From the NCBI GenBank assembly GCA_905147135.1, contig LR990061.1:2782026-2846025 (forward strand): DNA of 64,000 nt, read 5' to 3'. Source of the stretch: Blastobasis lacticolella. Its lineage: Eukaryota > Arthropoda > Insecta > Lepidoptera > Blastobasidae. Shown here piece after piece: positions 1-9,595 of this stretch; the stretch's first letter is position 1, and every line of letters starts with the position of its first letter. Made by a program: the position numbers and the translations under genes. The notes below the pieces were generated by a model. The model worked only from the letters and a program-made list of their open reading frames with translations. It was not told the DNA's origin and did no database searches.

Positions 1-1234
1 AGAATTTTTTTATTCTACGCAGTGAAAACCAGCGGACAGTCCACCTCATTCACCCAAGCGGACTCCTCTGGCTTGATAGAATCCTACCACCTAACAAATT
101 TGTTTAATTAATTGCTTTTGAATTAATTTAAAATAGAACGACGTTTTAAAAATTAGTAGCCATCATTATGAGAAAGCATTATCTTACACGTCACATCGGG
201 CTAAACCGATTAACAAAAATCAACAAAATTACAAGTGAAGCATGGTTTTGTATGAAATTTTGCGTCTACGATAGACCACAATCTGGGATAATATATTATA
301 GTAAGTGATTGTTACCTAATTAAGTTTTCATGCTTAAACCACAACAATTTAAAATTCAAATTCGTATATTTAGAGACAGCTTCAACTCACTCCATAGGCT
401 TTTTTATAAGTACTAGCCATAGACTTTTTATAAGTATTTAATAGGGGATACACTTGCAGGCAGCGTGTTCCATTACTTAGCTGTACGCATGATTAAGGTT
501 GTATCAAAGCGGTTTGTGCGGATAGCTGCAAGATCCACGAATCCAATCCCACATACTACGGAAAAAATGCTCGCGAAAAATTTAACTAAGAAAAGCACAA
601 ATCGATGGCACGAAGCACAAAACGTATCTTACGTTTAACACTTTCTTAAATTTGATTGTAAGTATCAAGCAGTCTTGGAATGACTAGATGAGTTTAGGGA
701 AGAAATAGGTGACGTTTCCAAATGGCGAAGTGTCAAGGCCATTTAAACCTAAAGTACTATAAAGTCCTAAAATTGTACTAAAGCGTTTAAAAAGGTAATG
801 TAAGTTGAAATTATCTTTATAGACTCACCTGCGAATCCGTAGCACCACCTGTCACCAACACACCTGCAACTGTCGACAACTGGCTTCAAACTGCACAGTC
901 CAAATCACGGCGCCCATAATTATCATTCGAAAACTATGTTTCCACTATATCAGTAATATATGATAGATACAGTGCTATATCAAAATATCAAGTACGCATA
1001 CTCCATTAATCAGATACTACATACTAGTAATCTTGATGCTTGACATGATTTACATTCTCAACTAGGTATTTGCCGCGGACTTGCCTGGTCGACCCTGGTA
1101 TTTACTTTTAACACGTACAACCATGCATGAGTTACTTCGCTGCAACTTCTACCTACTCTCTTACTACCTACCACTTACCACCAGGATATATGGGGTCAAA
1201 TTATATTTAAAAAAAAGCACTAAGTACAGATATA
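1..1234. other. Intergenic AT-rich stretch, no gene seen
   Basis: No coding region is supported. A short duplicated block (CTTTTTATAAGTA and variants) lies near 400-440. The segment 465-560 resembles 34270-34370 (same motif around GCGNATAGCTG) and 56885-56942, so it is probably a decayed dispersed repeat of unknown type. Confidence 0.5.
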
Positions 1235-1239
1235 GTATG

Positions 1240-1295
1240 GTGTGTTGTGTGATGTCCGGCAGCACCACACATCTAACCATAGCAGTAGAATAGCA
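1240..1295 (+). repeat. 5' remnant of a GATGAT-tailed SINE-like repeat (family A), split by a LINE
   Basis: The text contains GATGTCCGGCAG and AGTAGAATAGCA, as at the head of the family A repeat found intact at 38671-38926. The matching continuation (CGAACCCCTTACACT) resumes at 4507 after the LINE. AGTAGAATAGCA is present at 1284-1295 and again at 4495-4506, as expected of a TSD. Confidence 0.7.
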
Positions 1296-4200
1296 TGAAA
1301 GGAGGGGTGCATGAAAGGAGCCTCCCCGCGGCGCACCCTGGAAGCAGCTGGACTCGGTAACGCAGAGTCCAGGCTGACAAATCCTCTCACCACAATGATT
1401 CGAAAACCACCCCAAATCGGGCAACACCATCAACCCCCAAGATCATACGCTCCAAAAGGTCCTTATCAGGGCCAAAATAAATCACAGATTCTAAACGGCC
1501 ACACTAAAAGCCAGTCTTACCGGCGGCCACTTCGACCTGCGCTGGTTGTAGTTTCCATAAACATCGAAGGCTTCTCTAGCGATAAATCAAACATCTTAGC
1601 GACCCTATGTAAAGAAATGAAGTGCGATGTCCTCTGCGTCCAAGAGACCCATAGAGATTCTAACCAAATAAGACCTCAAATCCCAGGAATGGCGCTGATA
1701 GCGGAAATTCCTCAAGCAAAATACGGAAGTGCAGTTTTTGCAAACCCAAATTTAGCAATACTTTCAGCATCTTGCAACTCTGAAAATGAAATTGAAATAA
1801 TTACAATAGACACCGGTAATTGTACTATAACATCTCTTTATAAACCCCCAAATACTCCTTTCAAATTTGTCGGTACATCTAACTTCAACAACCACCGCAC
1901 AAAAATTATAGTTGGTGACTTCAACAGCCATAGCTCGGCATGGGGCTATGCAAATTCAAACCCTGACGGAGACTCTGTGGAAACATGGGCAGAAGTTGAA
2001 AACTTGGCTCTTATACATGATCCTAAGCTCCCAGCGTCTTTTAACAGCAGGAGGTGGCTACGAGGTTACAATCCGGACCTAATATTTGCCAGCCTTAACA
2101 TTAGTTCTCTCTGCGACAAAAGTATTGGCCCACCGATCCCAAATACACAGCATAGACCGATCGCATGCCAAATCCGTGCAGCCATAAGACCCGCCATTGT
2201 TCCCTTCCGTCGCCGGTTCAACTTCTCTAAGGCGGACTGGCAGCCCTACTCAGATGCTATAGACTCGGGGCTGACAGAATTAAACCCAACTCCAAATAAT
2301 TACGACCAATTTGTTAATATCGTCTCGAATGCTTCCCGCAAGTGCATACCTCGTGGCTGTCGAGAGGTATATGTACCTGGTCTAAATAAAGATACTGCAA
2401 AGTTGCTCACACAATATCAGTCGCAGTACGAAAAAGATCCATTCTCCGAAGACACCCTCGAAACTGGTGAGGAATTGATGCGTCTGGTCGGCGAGAGTCG
2501 CAGGGAAAGCTGGATGAAGCTTGTATCTAGTGTCGACATGACACATAATAGTAAAAAAGCTTGGTCCACTGTAAAAAAACTAACAAGTGACTCACCGAAT
2601 GCTATAAACCCCGGCCAACTTTCAGCAAATCGGGTAGCCCACCAGCTTCTGCTCAACGGAAAACCCCAAAACCGCCTGCCTAGAACAACTAAATTAAATC
2701 TCAAGGCTACCATAGCTGATTCCAACCCAGTTAGTAAGCCCTTTACACTGCCTGAAATAATCACCTGCATCAAGTCCCTACAAAATGGCAAAGCGGCTGG
2801 TATCGACGATATAACCTCCGAACAAATAAAACACCTAGGCCCTGTAGCGGTGTCCTGGCTCCTGGCTATGTTTAACGCTTGCCTTACAGAACTTCAGATT
2901 CCAAGGCTATGGAGGCAAGCCAAAGTCATAGCACTGCTCAAGCCAGGAAAATGCCCAAAAGATCCGAGGAGCTATCGCCCTATATCCTTGCTGTGCCATA
3001 CGTTTAAATTGTTTGAAAGAATTCTTTTGAATCGCCTTACACCTTGCATAGATCCATCTCTCATTCCAGAACAAGCCGGTTTTCGCCCAGGTAAATCCTG
3101 CACCAGCCAAACACTAAAGCTCGTTCAGCATATTGAAGACGGATTTGAGACCCACAAAATCACTGGCGTCGTATTTGTCGACTTATCAGCTGCGTACGAC
3201 ACTATAAATATTAGACGTTTACTGTCAAAAGTCCATAATATTACAAACGACGCGGGTTTCGTCCTAATCCTGAAGGAGCTACTACACAACAGGCGGTTTC
3301 AGGTGCATCTCAATGGCGATAAAAGCAGATGGCGGTCTCAAAAGAACGGCTTGCCACAGGGAAGTGTTCTCGCTCCTGCTCTCTTCGACATTTATACAAA
3401 TGACCAGCCAAAAACACCAAATACTCAGCACTTCCTCTACGCCGATGACCTTGCATTGGCTGCTCAGGCGTCTAGCTTCGAAGAAGCCGAAATATCGCTC
3501 AAGGTGGCGCTGGACGCACTTGATGAATATTACGATGCAAATGCCCTAAGACCCAATCCGTCTAAAACTCAGTCATGTGCGTTCCATCTGCGCAACCGAG
3601 ATGCGAACCGAGCTCTCAAGCTATCGTGGCGAGGCGTCAACATCGAGCACTGCCCGCACCCGCGTTACCTTGGTGTTACGCTAGACAGATCTCTGACCTA
3701 CAAAGTGCACTGTCGCAATGCAAGGCAAAAAGTTAGTGCACGAAATAATCTGCTGCGGCGTCTCACATCCTCTACCTGGGGAGCAGATCCGCATGTTCTC
3801 CGGACGACGGGCCTCTCGCTTTCATACTCGGCAGGTGAATATGCGTGTCCAGTGTGGCACCGATCCGCCCATGCGAAGGAAGTCGACAAGGCCTTAAATG
3901 AGACATGCCGTATCATAACGGGCTGCCTCAAGCCTACACCGCTTGGAATGGTATATCCTTTAGCAGGTATTGCCCCACCATGTGTACGGCGCGAAGTGGC
4001 CTGTGCAGAGGAGAAACTCAGGCAGGAAATAGACGCACGACATCCACTGAATGGTCATATTATGCCCCCCGCACGCCTCAAAAGCCGGAACAGTTTTCTG
4101 AGGTCTACCATCTCCGCTAACGAACCTTCTAGGGAGGCAAGGGAGCAGCTGTGGCGTGCTCAATACCCAGTGCCTTCTGGATCCATCGCACCCAGTGAAT

Positions 4201-4494
4201 CCCTGCCACCAGGACACGAGCTGCGGTGGCCAACTTTGAAGTCACTTAACCGTTTACGGACGCAGGTTGGCCGCTGCAAAGACTCTCTGGCTAAGTGGGG
4301 CTTCATTGACCAGACACAGCAGCGATGCGACTGTGGAGCTCCATCCCAAACCATGGAGCATCTGCTTTCTTGTCCTCTTTGTCCTGCTACCTGCACTAGG
4401 GAGGAACTGTTCCTGGCGACTGATAATGCCGTTGCCGTGGCCAACTACTGGGCATGCCAGATCTAGGGTTTTCGAAAAATTGACTCGACGAAGA
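1296..4494 (+). mobile_element. Compact full-length non-LTR retrotransposon (LINE), APE endonuclease + RT
   Basis: The element is bounded by a 12-bp direct repeat, AGTAGAATAGCA (1284-1295 and 4495-4506), lying in a family A SINE-like repeat. Between the two copies there are about 15 bp of leader, one long ORF and about 28 bp of trailer, with no poly(A). A total near 3.2 kb with a single ORF is RTE-like, but the RT reads YADD rather than the HADD I recall for RTE, so I do not assign a clade. A decayed second copy of its 3' end lies at 28206-28376. Confidence 0.85.
1311..4466 (+). CDS. LINE polyprotein: endonuclease and reverse transcriptase, intact
   Basis: This 1051-residue protein would nick target DNA and reverse transcribe its own RNA at the nick. 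The first about 80 residues are a basic, Pro/Gln-rich leader. The APE-type endonuclease follows (about 80-310), with QETH, the GDFNSHSSAWG motif and a terminal HRP where the family usually has SDH. The RT spans about 430-740, with LKPGK, YRPISLL, FRPGKS, the catalytic FVDLSAAYD, GLPQGSVLAP and LYADDLAL. The C-terminus carries a CxC..H..C finger (RCDCGAPSQTMEHLLSCPLC). No stops or frameshifts occur and the three RT aspartates are kept. The ATG is the first after the TSD. There is no ORF1 upstream. Function is known for the family; activity of this copy is inferred. Confidence 0.88.
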   Translation: MKGASPRRTLEAAGLGNAESRLTNPLTTMIRKPPQIGQHHQPPRSYAPKGPYQGQNKSQILNGHTKSQSYRRPLRPALVVVSINIEGFSSDKSNILATLCKEMKCDVLCVQETHRDSNQIRPQIPGMALIAEIPQAKYGSAVFANPNLAILSASCNSENEIEIITIDTGNCTITSLYKPPNTPFKFVGTSNFNNHRTKIIVGDFNSHSSAWGYANSNPDGDSVETWAEVENLALIHDPKLPASFNSRRWLRGYNPDLIFASLNISSLCDKSIGPPIPNTQHRPIACQIRAAIRPAIVPFRRRFNFSKADWQPYSDAIDSGLTELNPTPNNYDQFVNIVSNASRKCIPRGCREVYVPGLNKDTAKLLTQYQSQYEKDPFSEDTLETGEELMRLVGESRRESWMKLVSSVDMTHNSKKAWSTVKKLTSDSPNAINPGQLSANRVAHQLLLNGKPQNRLPRTTKLNLKATIADSNPVSKPFTLPEIITCIKSLQNGKAAGIDDITSEQIKHLGPVAVSWLLAMFNACLTELQIPRLWRQAKVIALLKPGKCPKDPRSYRPISLLCHTFKLFERILLNRLTPCIDPSLIPEQAGFRPGKSCTSQTLKLVQHIEDGFETHKITGVVFVDLSAAYDTINIRRLLSKVHNITNDAGFVLILKELLHNRRFQVHLNGDKSRWRSQKNGLPQGSVLAPALFDIYTNDQPKTPNTQHFLYADDLALAAQASSFEEAEISLKVALDALDEYYDANALRPNPSKTQSCAFHLRNRDANRALKLSWRGVNIEHCPHPRYLGVTLDRSLTYKVHCRNARQKVSARNNLLRRLTSSTWGADPHVLRTTGLSLSYSAGEYACPVWHRSAHAKEVDKALNETCRIITGCLKPTPLGMVYPLAGIAPPCVRREVACAEEKLRQEIDARHPLNGHIMPPARLKSRNSFLRSTISANEPSREAREQLWRAQYPVPSGSIAPSESLPPGHELRWPTLKSLNRLRTQVGRCKDSLAKWGFIDQTQQRCDCGAPSQTMEHLLSCPLCPATCTREELFLATDNAVAVANYWACQI

Positions 4495-4530
4495 AGTAGA
4501 ATAGCACGAACCCCTTACACTGACCAAGAA
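4495..4530 (+). repeat. Continuation of the family A repeat after the LINE
   Basis: The right TSD copy (4495-4506) runs directly into CGAACCCCTTACACT, matching positions about 25-50 of the family A consensus. This confirms that the LINE interrupted this repeat. Confidence 0.65.
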
Positions 4531-4545
4531 CCATATGGCCGTTAC

Positions 4546-4602
4546 CTAAAGTACAAAATCGTGTAACACGCGGCGTGCGCGTGGTGACGTTTTGTACTTT
4601 AG
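4546..4602. repeat. 57-bp imperfect palindrome
   Basis: The arms CTAAAGTACAAAA (left) and TTTTGTACTTTAG (right) are perfect inverted repeats around a GC-rich loop, and the complementarity continues loosely inward. It could be a tiny MITE solo or a chance hairpin. No TSD was recognised. Confidence 0.6.
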
Positions 4603-4681
4603 ACAATGATGATTGAGGCATTTGTCAATGATGTCAAAAAAGTGCACAAGGATTTTTCCTTTTTGGCGTATGCTGGTCAGT

Positions 4682-4827
4682 GGCCCTAGCACGAGTGTGT
4701 CCGCGACAAAGCTCGCGCCGCGAGAGAGCGTTTGTCTCTTTCTCGCAATACTAAGACGATAGAGATAGCAATACCTATGTCGCGCTTTTTCTCGCTCATC
4801 GCGCACGAGAGAAACATGTGCTAGGCC
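4682..4827. mobile_element. GC-rich short MITE (family B), copy 1
   Basis: About 146 bp, starting GGCCCTAGCAC and ending GTGCTAGGCC, so the termini are inverted repeats. A second copy at 45063-45206 matches along the whole length, including GCGACAAAGCTCGCGCCG and ATACCTATGTCGCGCTTTTT. No coding capacity. The superfamily is unknown because the TSD is unclear. Confidence 0.7.
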
Positions 4828-5507
4828 TACAGACGGAGACAGAGCGTGGAGAAAGTCCTCCACTGAGCTGAGCTGTTACACTCTATTTATGTGATGTGTT
4901 CCCGTCTTTTCTCTATTCGTATTCACGGCAGGTATGTGCTTTATACTCAGAGGAAAGTTAAGGCATCCGTACATAAGGTCGTCATCTTGACTTTAAATCC
5001 CGGAGTCCTTATCCTTATCCTTCATACCGGAACACAACAACGCCGACATTTATCCTTGGCGGCAGAAAGATTGTGGTACCTTATAAAATAATGTCGCTTG
5101 CCGCATGTCTGTCTGTCTATATTCACGTGTTCCTAACTTACAATTTCAACTTATTTGTTCGTAAATATTGAACCACGAACAACATGTATTTACAAAAGAC
5201 TGTTCTTTTCAAACTACACATATTTAAAGCAATCAAAAGTGATCCCCGACAAAATTAATGTAATATTTAAATTTCAACAGATGTCATTATGCTCACAGAA
5301 ATCTAATCTTTCTAATTTGGAGACTGGTTTATAGTAGATTGTACTCTATGTAAATGCAGACAAAGCAAATTATGGTCAGGCTCCTACCTCGTGCAAAGGA
5401 TCTCATTGGCCATTCACCGTTGCAACGCGGCTTCCATAATGGGTACCTTTTCACGTGGTGCTGTATGGGGAGGGCTTGCGGCAGTGATTTGGAGGTAGAT
5501 ATTATTC

Positions 5508-5757
5508 ATCATCACAGCCCATCATAGTCCACTGCAGAACTTACAGGGTCTCCCACGAAAAGGGAGATTATTGCCCTAATCTCTACGTTTGGCAGGCGAG
5601 TTGCAGATCGCAGTGATATAAATATAACAATAGAAGACACTGCTGCCCATTTTCCAGCCTACGGAGACTCTAGATCTTATGTCTCGAAAATATTAGTCGC
5701 CTTGCACGGCACCCACGAGTGTAAGGGGTTGGCGCTATTCTACTATGCCGGACACAT
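5508..5757 (-). repeat. SINE-like repeat family A (GATGAT tail)
   Basis: A near-complete antisense copy. It opens with the tail (CATCATCACAGCC), runs through the conserved block read here as CTCCACGCTTGGCAGGCG-like, and ends near TGCCGGACACA. Consensus length is about 255 bp; about a dozen other copies lie in this window. Confidence 0.85.
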
Positions 5758-5863
5758 TATTAATTTGTTGTAAACATTTAGAATTTTAAGATTGTTTTTA
5801 TTTCACTGTTTATTTTCCTATTTTACCTTATCTAAAAAATAAATGTTTAGGTTTCTTAACACT

Positions 5864-5996
5864 ACGGGGTTTTACGGGGTCGGCAATGCGTGGGTGATAT
5901 CCCTGGTATTGCAAACGTCCATAGGCTGCGGTGACTGCTTACCATCAGGCTGGCCGTAAGCTTTTTTGTCATCTTAGTGAAATATGAAAAAAAAAC
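5864..5996 (+). repeat. LINE 3'-end fragment, family C
   Basis: Only the terminal part of the LINE is left, from the GGGTCGGCAA block through CCATAGGCTGCGGTGACTGC to an A-rich end. The fuller relative at 6663-7350 shows that this is the end of an RT-encoding LINE, so this copy is 5'-truncated. Confidence 0.75.
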
Positions 5997-6207
5997 CTAA
6001 TAAAGTGTAAATACTAAAATTACAATAGTACATGTATGCAACAATTATGCTGTCTAATTTGTGTGCGCCTTGCCTTCGACATAGACGTTGATTCAAGATT
6101 ACCATGTCTAGACTCGAGACATGGCAATCTTCTGATATTAATAGAATTAAAGACTTTTGTCTTTTTATTTAAGTGTGTTATCTATCGCGCAACCGTCGTT
6201 GTGTCTA

Positions 6208-6540
6208 TGAGAGTCGGTGGCCTAAGGGCACGCGGGTCGAGCCCGTAAGCGAAAGGTACCGTATTCGATCCGCAATGCCGCCTTGCACCAATGAGTTATG
6301 TAGGTACGTAAGTTGTACACTAACAAAAGCTTTTACGGTAAGGGACAACATTGTGAGGAAACGTTCATGTTCAGGCGACTGAATGTGTAACCGTGATACA
6401 AGCCGGTCAGTTTCCCCTGTGAACAGGCTCACGGTGGTCAGACGGCAGTTGCAATACTGTAATTATCTGATCTGCTTAATCCTGGATCATGATACACCGA
6501 ACCTGATATAGATTGTGCACGGGCAGATCAACCTGTACTA
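6208..6540 (+). repeat. SINE with tRNA-like head, family H
   Basis: A tRNA-like head (GTCGGTGGCCTAAGGGCACG) is followed by the body block with AAGCTTTTACGGTAAGGGA, CAGGCGACTGAATGTG and CTGGATCATGA. The same body is seen at 24362-24590, 33953-34225, 35372-35650, 40437-40605 and 54525-54765. Confidence 0.7.
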
Positions 6541-6662
6541 TCACTACAAAGTGGAAATTTTCATTTACTCGATGACGGATAACCTACAGCGCCTTCACAG
6601 CCTGTAGTGTTGCAAATGTTTGAGTAGAGCTATTAAACTTATAGGCTTCTTCTATCTCTAAG

Positions 6663-7350
6663 AGCATACATATCCTAGGTGTCGACATCTCCAGTGACGT
6701 TCAGTTTCGCAGTCATTTGGAAGAAAAGGTCAAGCTCGCATCTAAAAAGCTGGGTGTGCTTAACAGATCAAAGCAATTCTTCACGCCGGGGCAACGACTT
6801 TTCCTATCCAAGGCTCAAGTCAGACCCCATTTGGAGTATTGCTCACATCTATGGGTGGGAGTACCGGCATATCAGCTTGGTCCTTGTGACTCGATACAAA
6901 AGCGCGCTGTGAGAATTGTCGATTATACCGGTATTGAGCCGTTGAGCCAGCGGAGGGATTCCGCCTCCCTTTGTGTGTTCTACCGCTTGTACAACGGTGT
7001 TTGTTCTGAAGAACTGTTTGACATGATGCCTACAGCTACATTCTATCATCGCACCGCTCGCCATCGACAGGGAGTTCATCCTCACACCTTGGAGCCAAAT
7101 TAGTCGCGAACTGTGCGGTTCCAAAGGAACTTTCTCCCACGCACACTAAGGTTGTGGAATGAACTACCTAGAGAAGCTTTTCCTGGAGAATACAACATGG
7201 AGTTATTCATTAAAGGGGTAAAAAAGGTTTTTACAGGGTCGGCAACGCGTGGGTGATGTCTCTTGTATTGCCAACGACCATAGGCTGCGGTGACTGTTTA
7301 CCATCAGGCAGGCCGCAAACTTGTCTGCAACCTTAGCGGTATAAAAAAAG
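6663..7350 (+). pseudogene. 5'-truncated LINE (family C) with the C-terminal RT-adjacent region
   Basis: An open stretch (6663-7103, about 146 codons) encodes the region downstream of the RT in Jockey/CR1-like LINEs, including ILGVDISSDVQF, QVRPHLEYCSHLW and a run after it ending in HTLEPN. A stop at 7102 breaks the frame; the following LPRTLRLWNELPREAF and EYNMELFIKGVKK belong to the same protein. The 3' UTR with CCATAGGCTGCGGTGACTG ends in an A-rich tail near 7350. No catalytic core remains, so this is a dead insertion. Confidence 0.8.
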
Positions 7351-7589
7351 GCTTTATCGAGATGTTTTCCCACGTCTGTTGATTATCAAATCTTCAACTT
7401 GACAGAAGTAACGGAAAAGACTTGATTATACACTGTTGATAACCAAGTTAGCGGAAAAGCGTAACATGCAGCCAAGTGCTGGTTACATGTCCTGTTGATT
7501 GATAAGATTGTAATCAGATACTGATTTGCAAAATTACAACGTGGCAATAGGTATTTTACTACATGCTTGTTTATGGCCCCGGATTCAAC
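7351..7589. other. Unassigned stretch
   Basis: CTGTTGATNA-type motifs recur at about 7377, 7433 and 7492, but there is no ORF, hairpin or repeat I recognise. Confidence 0.4.
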
Positions 7590-7790
7590 AGGCCTGTGAC
7601 ATGTAATTTTTTTATGTCATACCTACGGTGCGTAAACAGGCAAGCGGGCTACCTGATGGAAAGTGGTCACCGCTGCCTATCATCATCACCATCGTCATAT
7701 CATCCGAAAGACGCCCAGAAATCTCCACAAAAGCCTGTTCTGTGCCTTCCGCATCCAGCTGGTACCTGCGATCTTTACGAGGTCATATAA
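7590..7790 (-). repeat. Two antisense LINE 3' fragments (families D and RTE-like E)
   Basis: 7600-7676 carries the block GGGCTACCTGATGGAAAGTGG, the reverse of the 3' UTR seen at 48540-48590. From 7677 the sequence CATCATCACCATCG and GCATCCAGCTGGTACCTGCG is the antisense end of the RTE-like repeat found in sense at 33540-33948. Confidence 0.65.
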
Positions 7791-8089
7791 ATATTAGCAA
7801 CACCCTTTTTTTATTCCCGGTCGTATACACTGGGAACGTACCCACTGCAGTGATATCGCAAATGCGTTGCCCACTTCTATGTATAACACATAGCTCTGAC
7901 TGCAAAAAGCCAATACCTCCGTCCGTCCGTGTGCAATAAAAAAAATATCCGCCACTGCCAAAGCCATGGTTCCCTCTTGATAACATTTCTTCACTCACAC
8001 TCGTAGTACGGTGCTAGACGAGCGCTCACCAAGAAAAACTTACCCGAAATTGTTAACATGACATTGGCCTTGTTAAATTTTTTGTTCGT

Positions 8090-8830
8090 GAGTAAACTCA
8101 CAGAGTTTTACTCACGACGCGCCCTAGTTCATCCCATTTATAAGAGTGGCGATCGGACGTGTGTTGCTAACTACCGCCCCATCAGCATCCTTCCAGCTAT
8201 GTCCAAGGTGCTAGAACGGATAATCAACACAAGGCTAATAAAATATCTAGAAACTAAAAACTTGCTCTCAACCAGTCAGTTTGGTTTTCGTTCTGGTAAA
8301 TCCACGGAGGATGCTGTTCTAACTCTAACCAATCACGTATCCTCATCTTTGGACAGAGGTAAAAAGTGCTTGGCTATCTTTCTAGATCTAGCCAAGGCAT
8401 TTGACACTATTTCAATGCAAACTTTGATAAACAAACTGGACTGTTTGGGTGTGAGGGGTACTCAGCTTACCTTATTGGAAAATTATGTAATGAATCGATC
8501 TCAATGTGTCACCATTGATCATATTGTCAGCAATGACTTACCTATTCAATTCGGTGTTACACAGGGCAGTATATTGGGCCCTACTCTCTTGGCTTATATC
8601 AATGACCTGTGTAACTTTAATCTCCAACAAGGCAAAATACTATCGTTCGCCGATGCACTGTTCTCTTGTTCTCGTCTAGTTCATGAAATGATGCTTTTGA
8701 ATACGCTCAGGTGGGATTTGATATGGTTAATGGATGGCTTCGTCAAAATTGTCTAACGCTTAACCCTGACAAAACTAAATACATGGTTTTTTCAATTCGT
8801 AACACAAAGCCTGCAAATAACAATTACTCT
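8090..8830 (+). pseudogene. Host LINE, part 1: RT domain of a Jockey/CR1-like element
   Basis: The frame encodes ALVHPIYKSGDR, NYRPISILPAMSKVLERI, FGFRSGKSTEDAV, the catalytic IFLDLAKAFDTI and QGSILGP. The YADD box is damaged (SFADALFS). A frameshift near 8650-8700 moves the coding into another frame, which continues NGWLRQNCLTLNPDKTKY. The reading stops abruptly at 8830, where the LOA-type LINE begins, and resumes in register at 14866. The element is 5'-truncated, since no endonuclease precedes it. Confidence 0.85.
8818..8830 (+). repeat. Left 13-bp target-site duplication of the LOA-type LINE
   Basis: TAACAATTACTCT here is repeated exactly at 14853-14865. Joining the host sequence through a single copy keeps the host reading frame (codons for N-N-Y-S end at both 8830 and 14865). 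Confidence 0.93.
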
Positions 8831-9595
8831 AGTAGGGGCGAGCCTCAGCTACCTACCGGGTCACAGGTGGCGGATAGTGAACAGTCCTGTAGTATGCAGG
8901 ACAGCTGCGAATAAAGGGAAACCGAAATAAGCAGTCCCGGACCGAGGCGGTAGGGCCAACAGGGAGTGTTGGGGTATCTCAGCTGCGTGAGTACCCCATG
9001 AAAAGACACAGAAATCCCGATGACGACCCCACGACATGGCGAACAAACACCGCCATCAAATAGGTGTTGCCCAGCAGCTCTTTAAACTGTGACTGATTCG
9101 TGGCACAACAGTCACGGGCCCGATTCGCCACCGTATAATTTATTATGCGGGCTAGCGACGGGTAGAACCGTACCACCCACGTGTTTGTGCCGTGCGTGGA
9201 GACCCGTACGGGGGGATGAAGGAATCCTGGTGGCTGAGCGTGAGGAGGGCCGGCGGTTGTGCCCGCTGATCGCAACACGCCTCTTTGGTCTGGAGTTCCT
9301 CTCAAACGGGCGGTCTTGGGCTAGCCACTCAGGATCAATCGGCTGTGGATTCCACTTAATGGTCTGCCGGCGAGGGGGGGGGGGTCCCATACGGGATGGG
9401 GGCGGCCATGCTGAGATGGCCAGGGTATACGGCCCAGCAAGCTGGACACTACGAGCTGTCGATGTCGCGCATGACTCCCAACTCTTCGTCCCTATATTCT
9501 TCCGGTAGTCCTGGTGCCCCTTAAAAAGGGCACCCCAGGTTCGGGCTCCGTGGCGGGTGGGAAGCCGGAAGGATGAAAACCAATAACACTCCATT

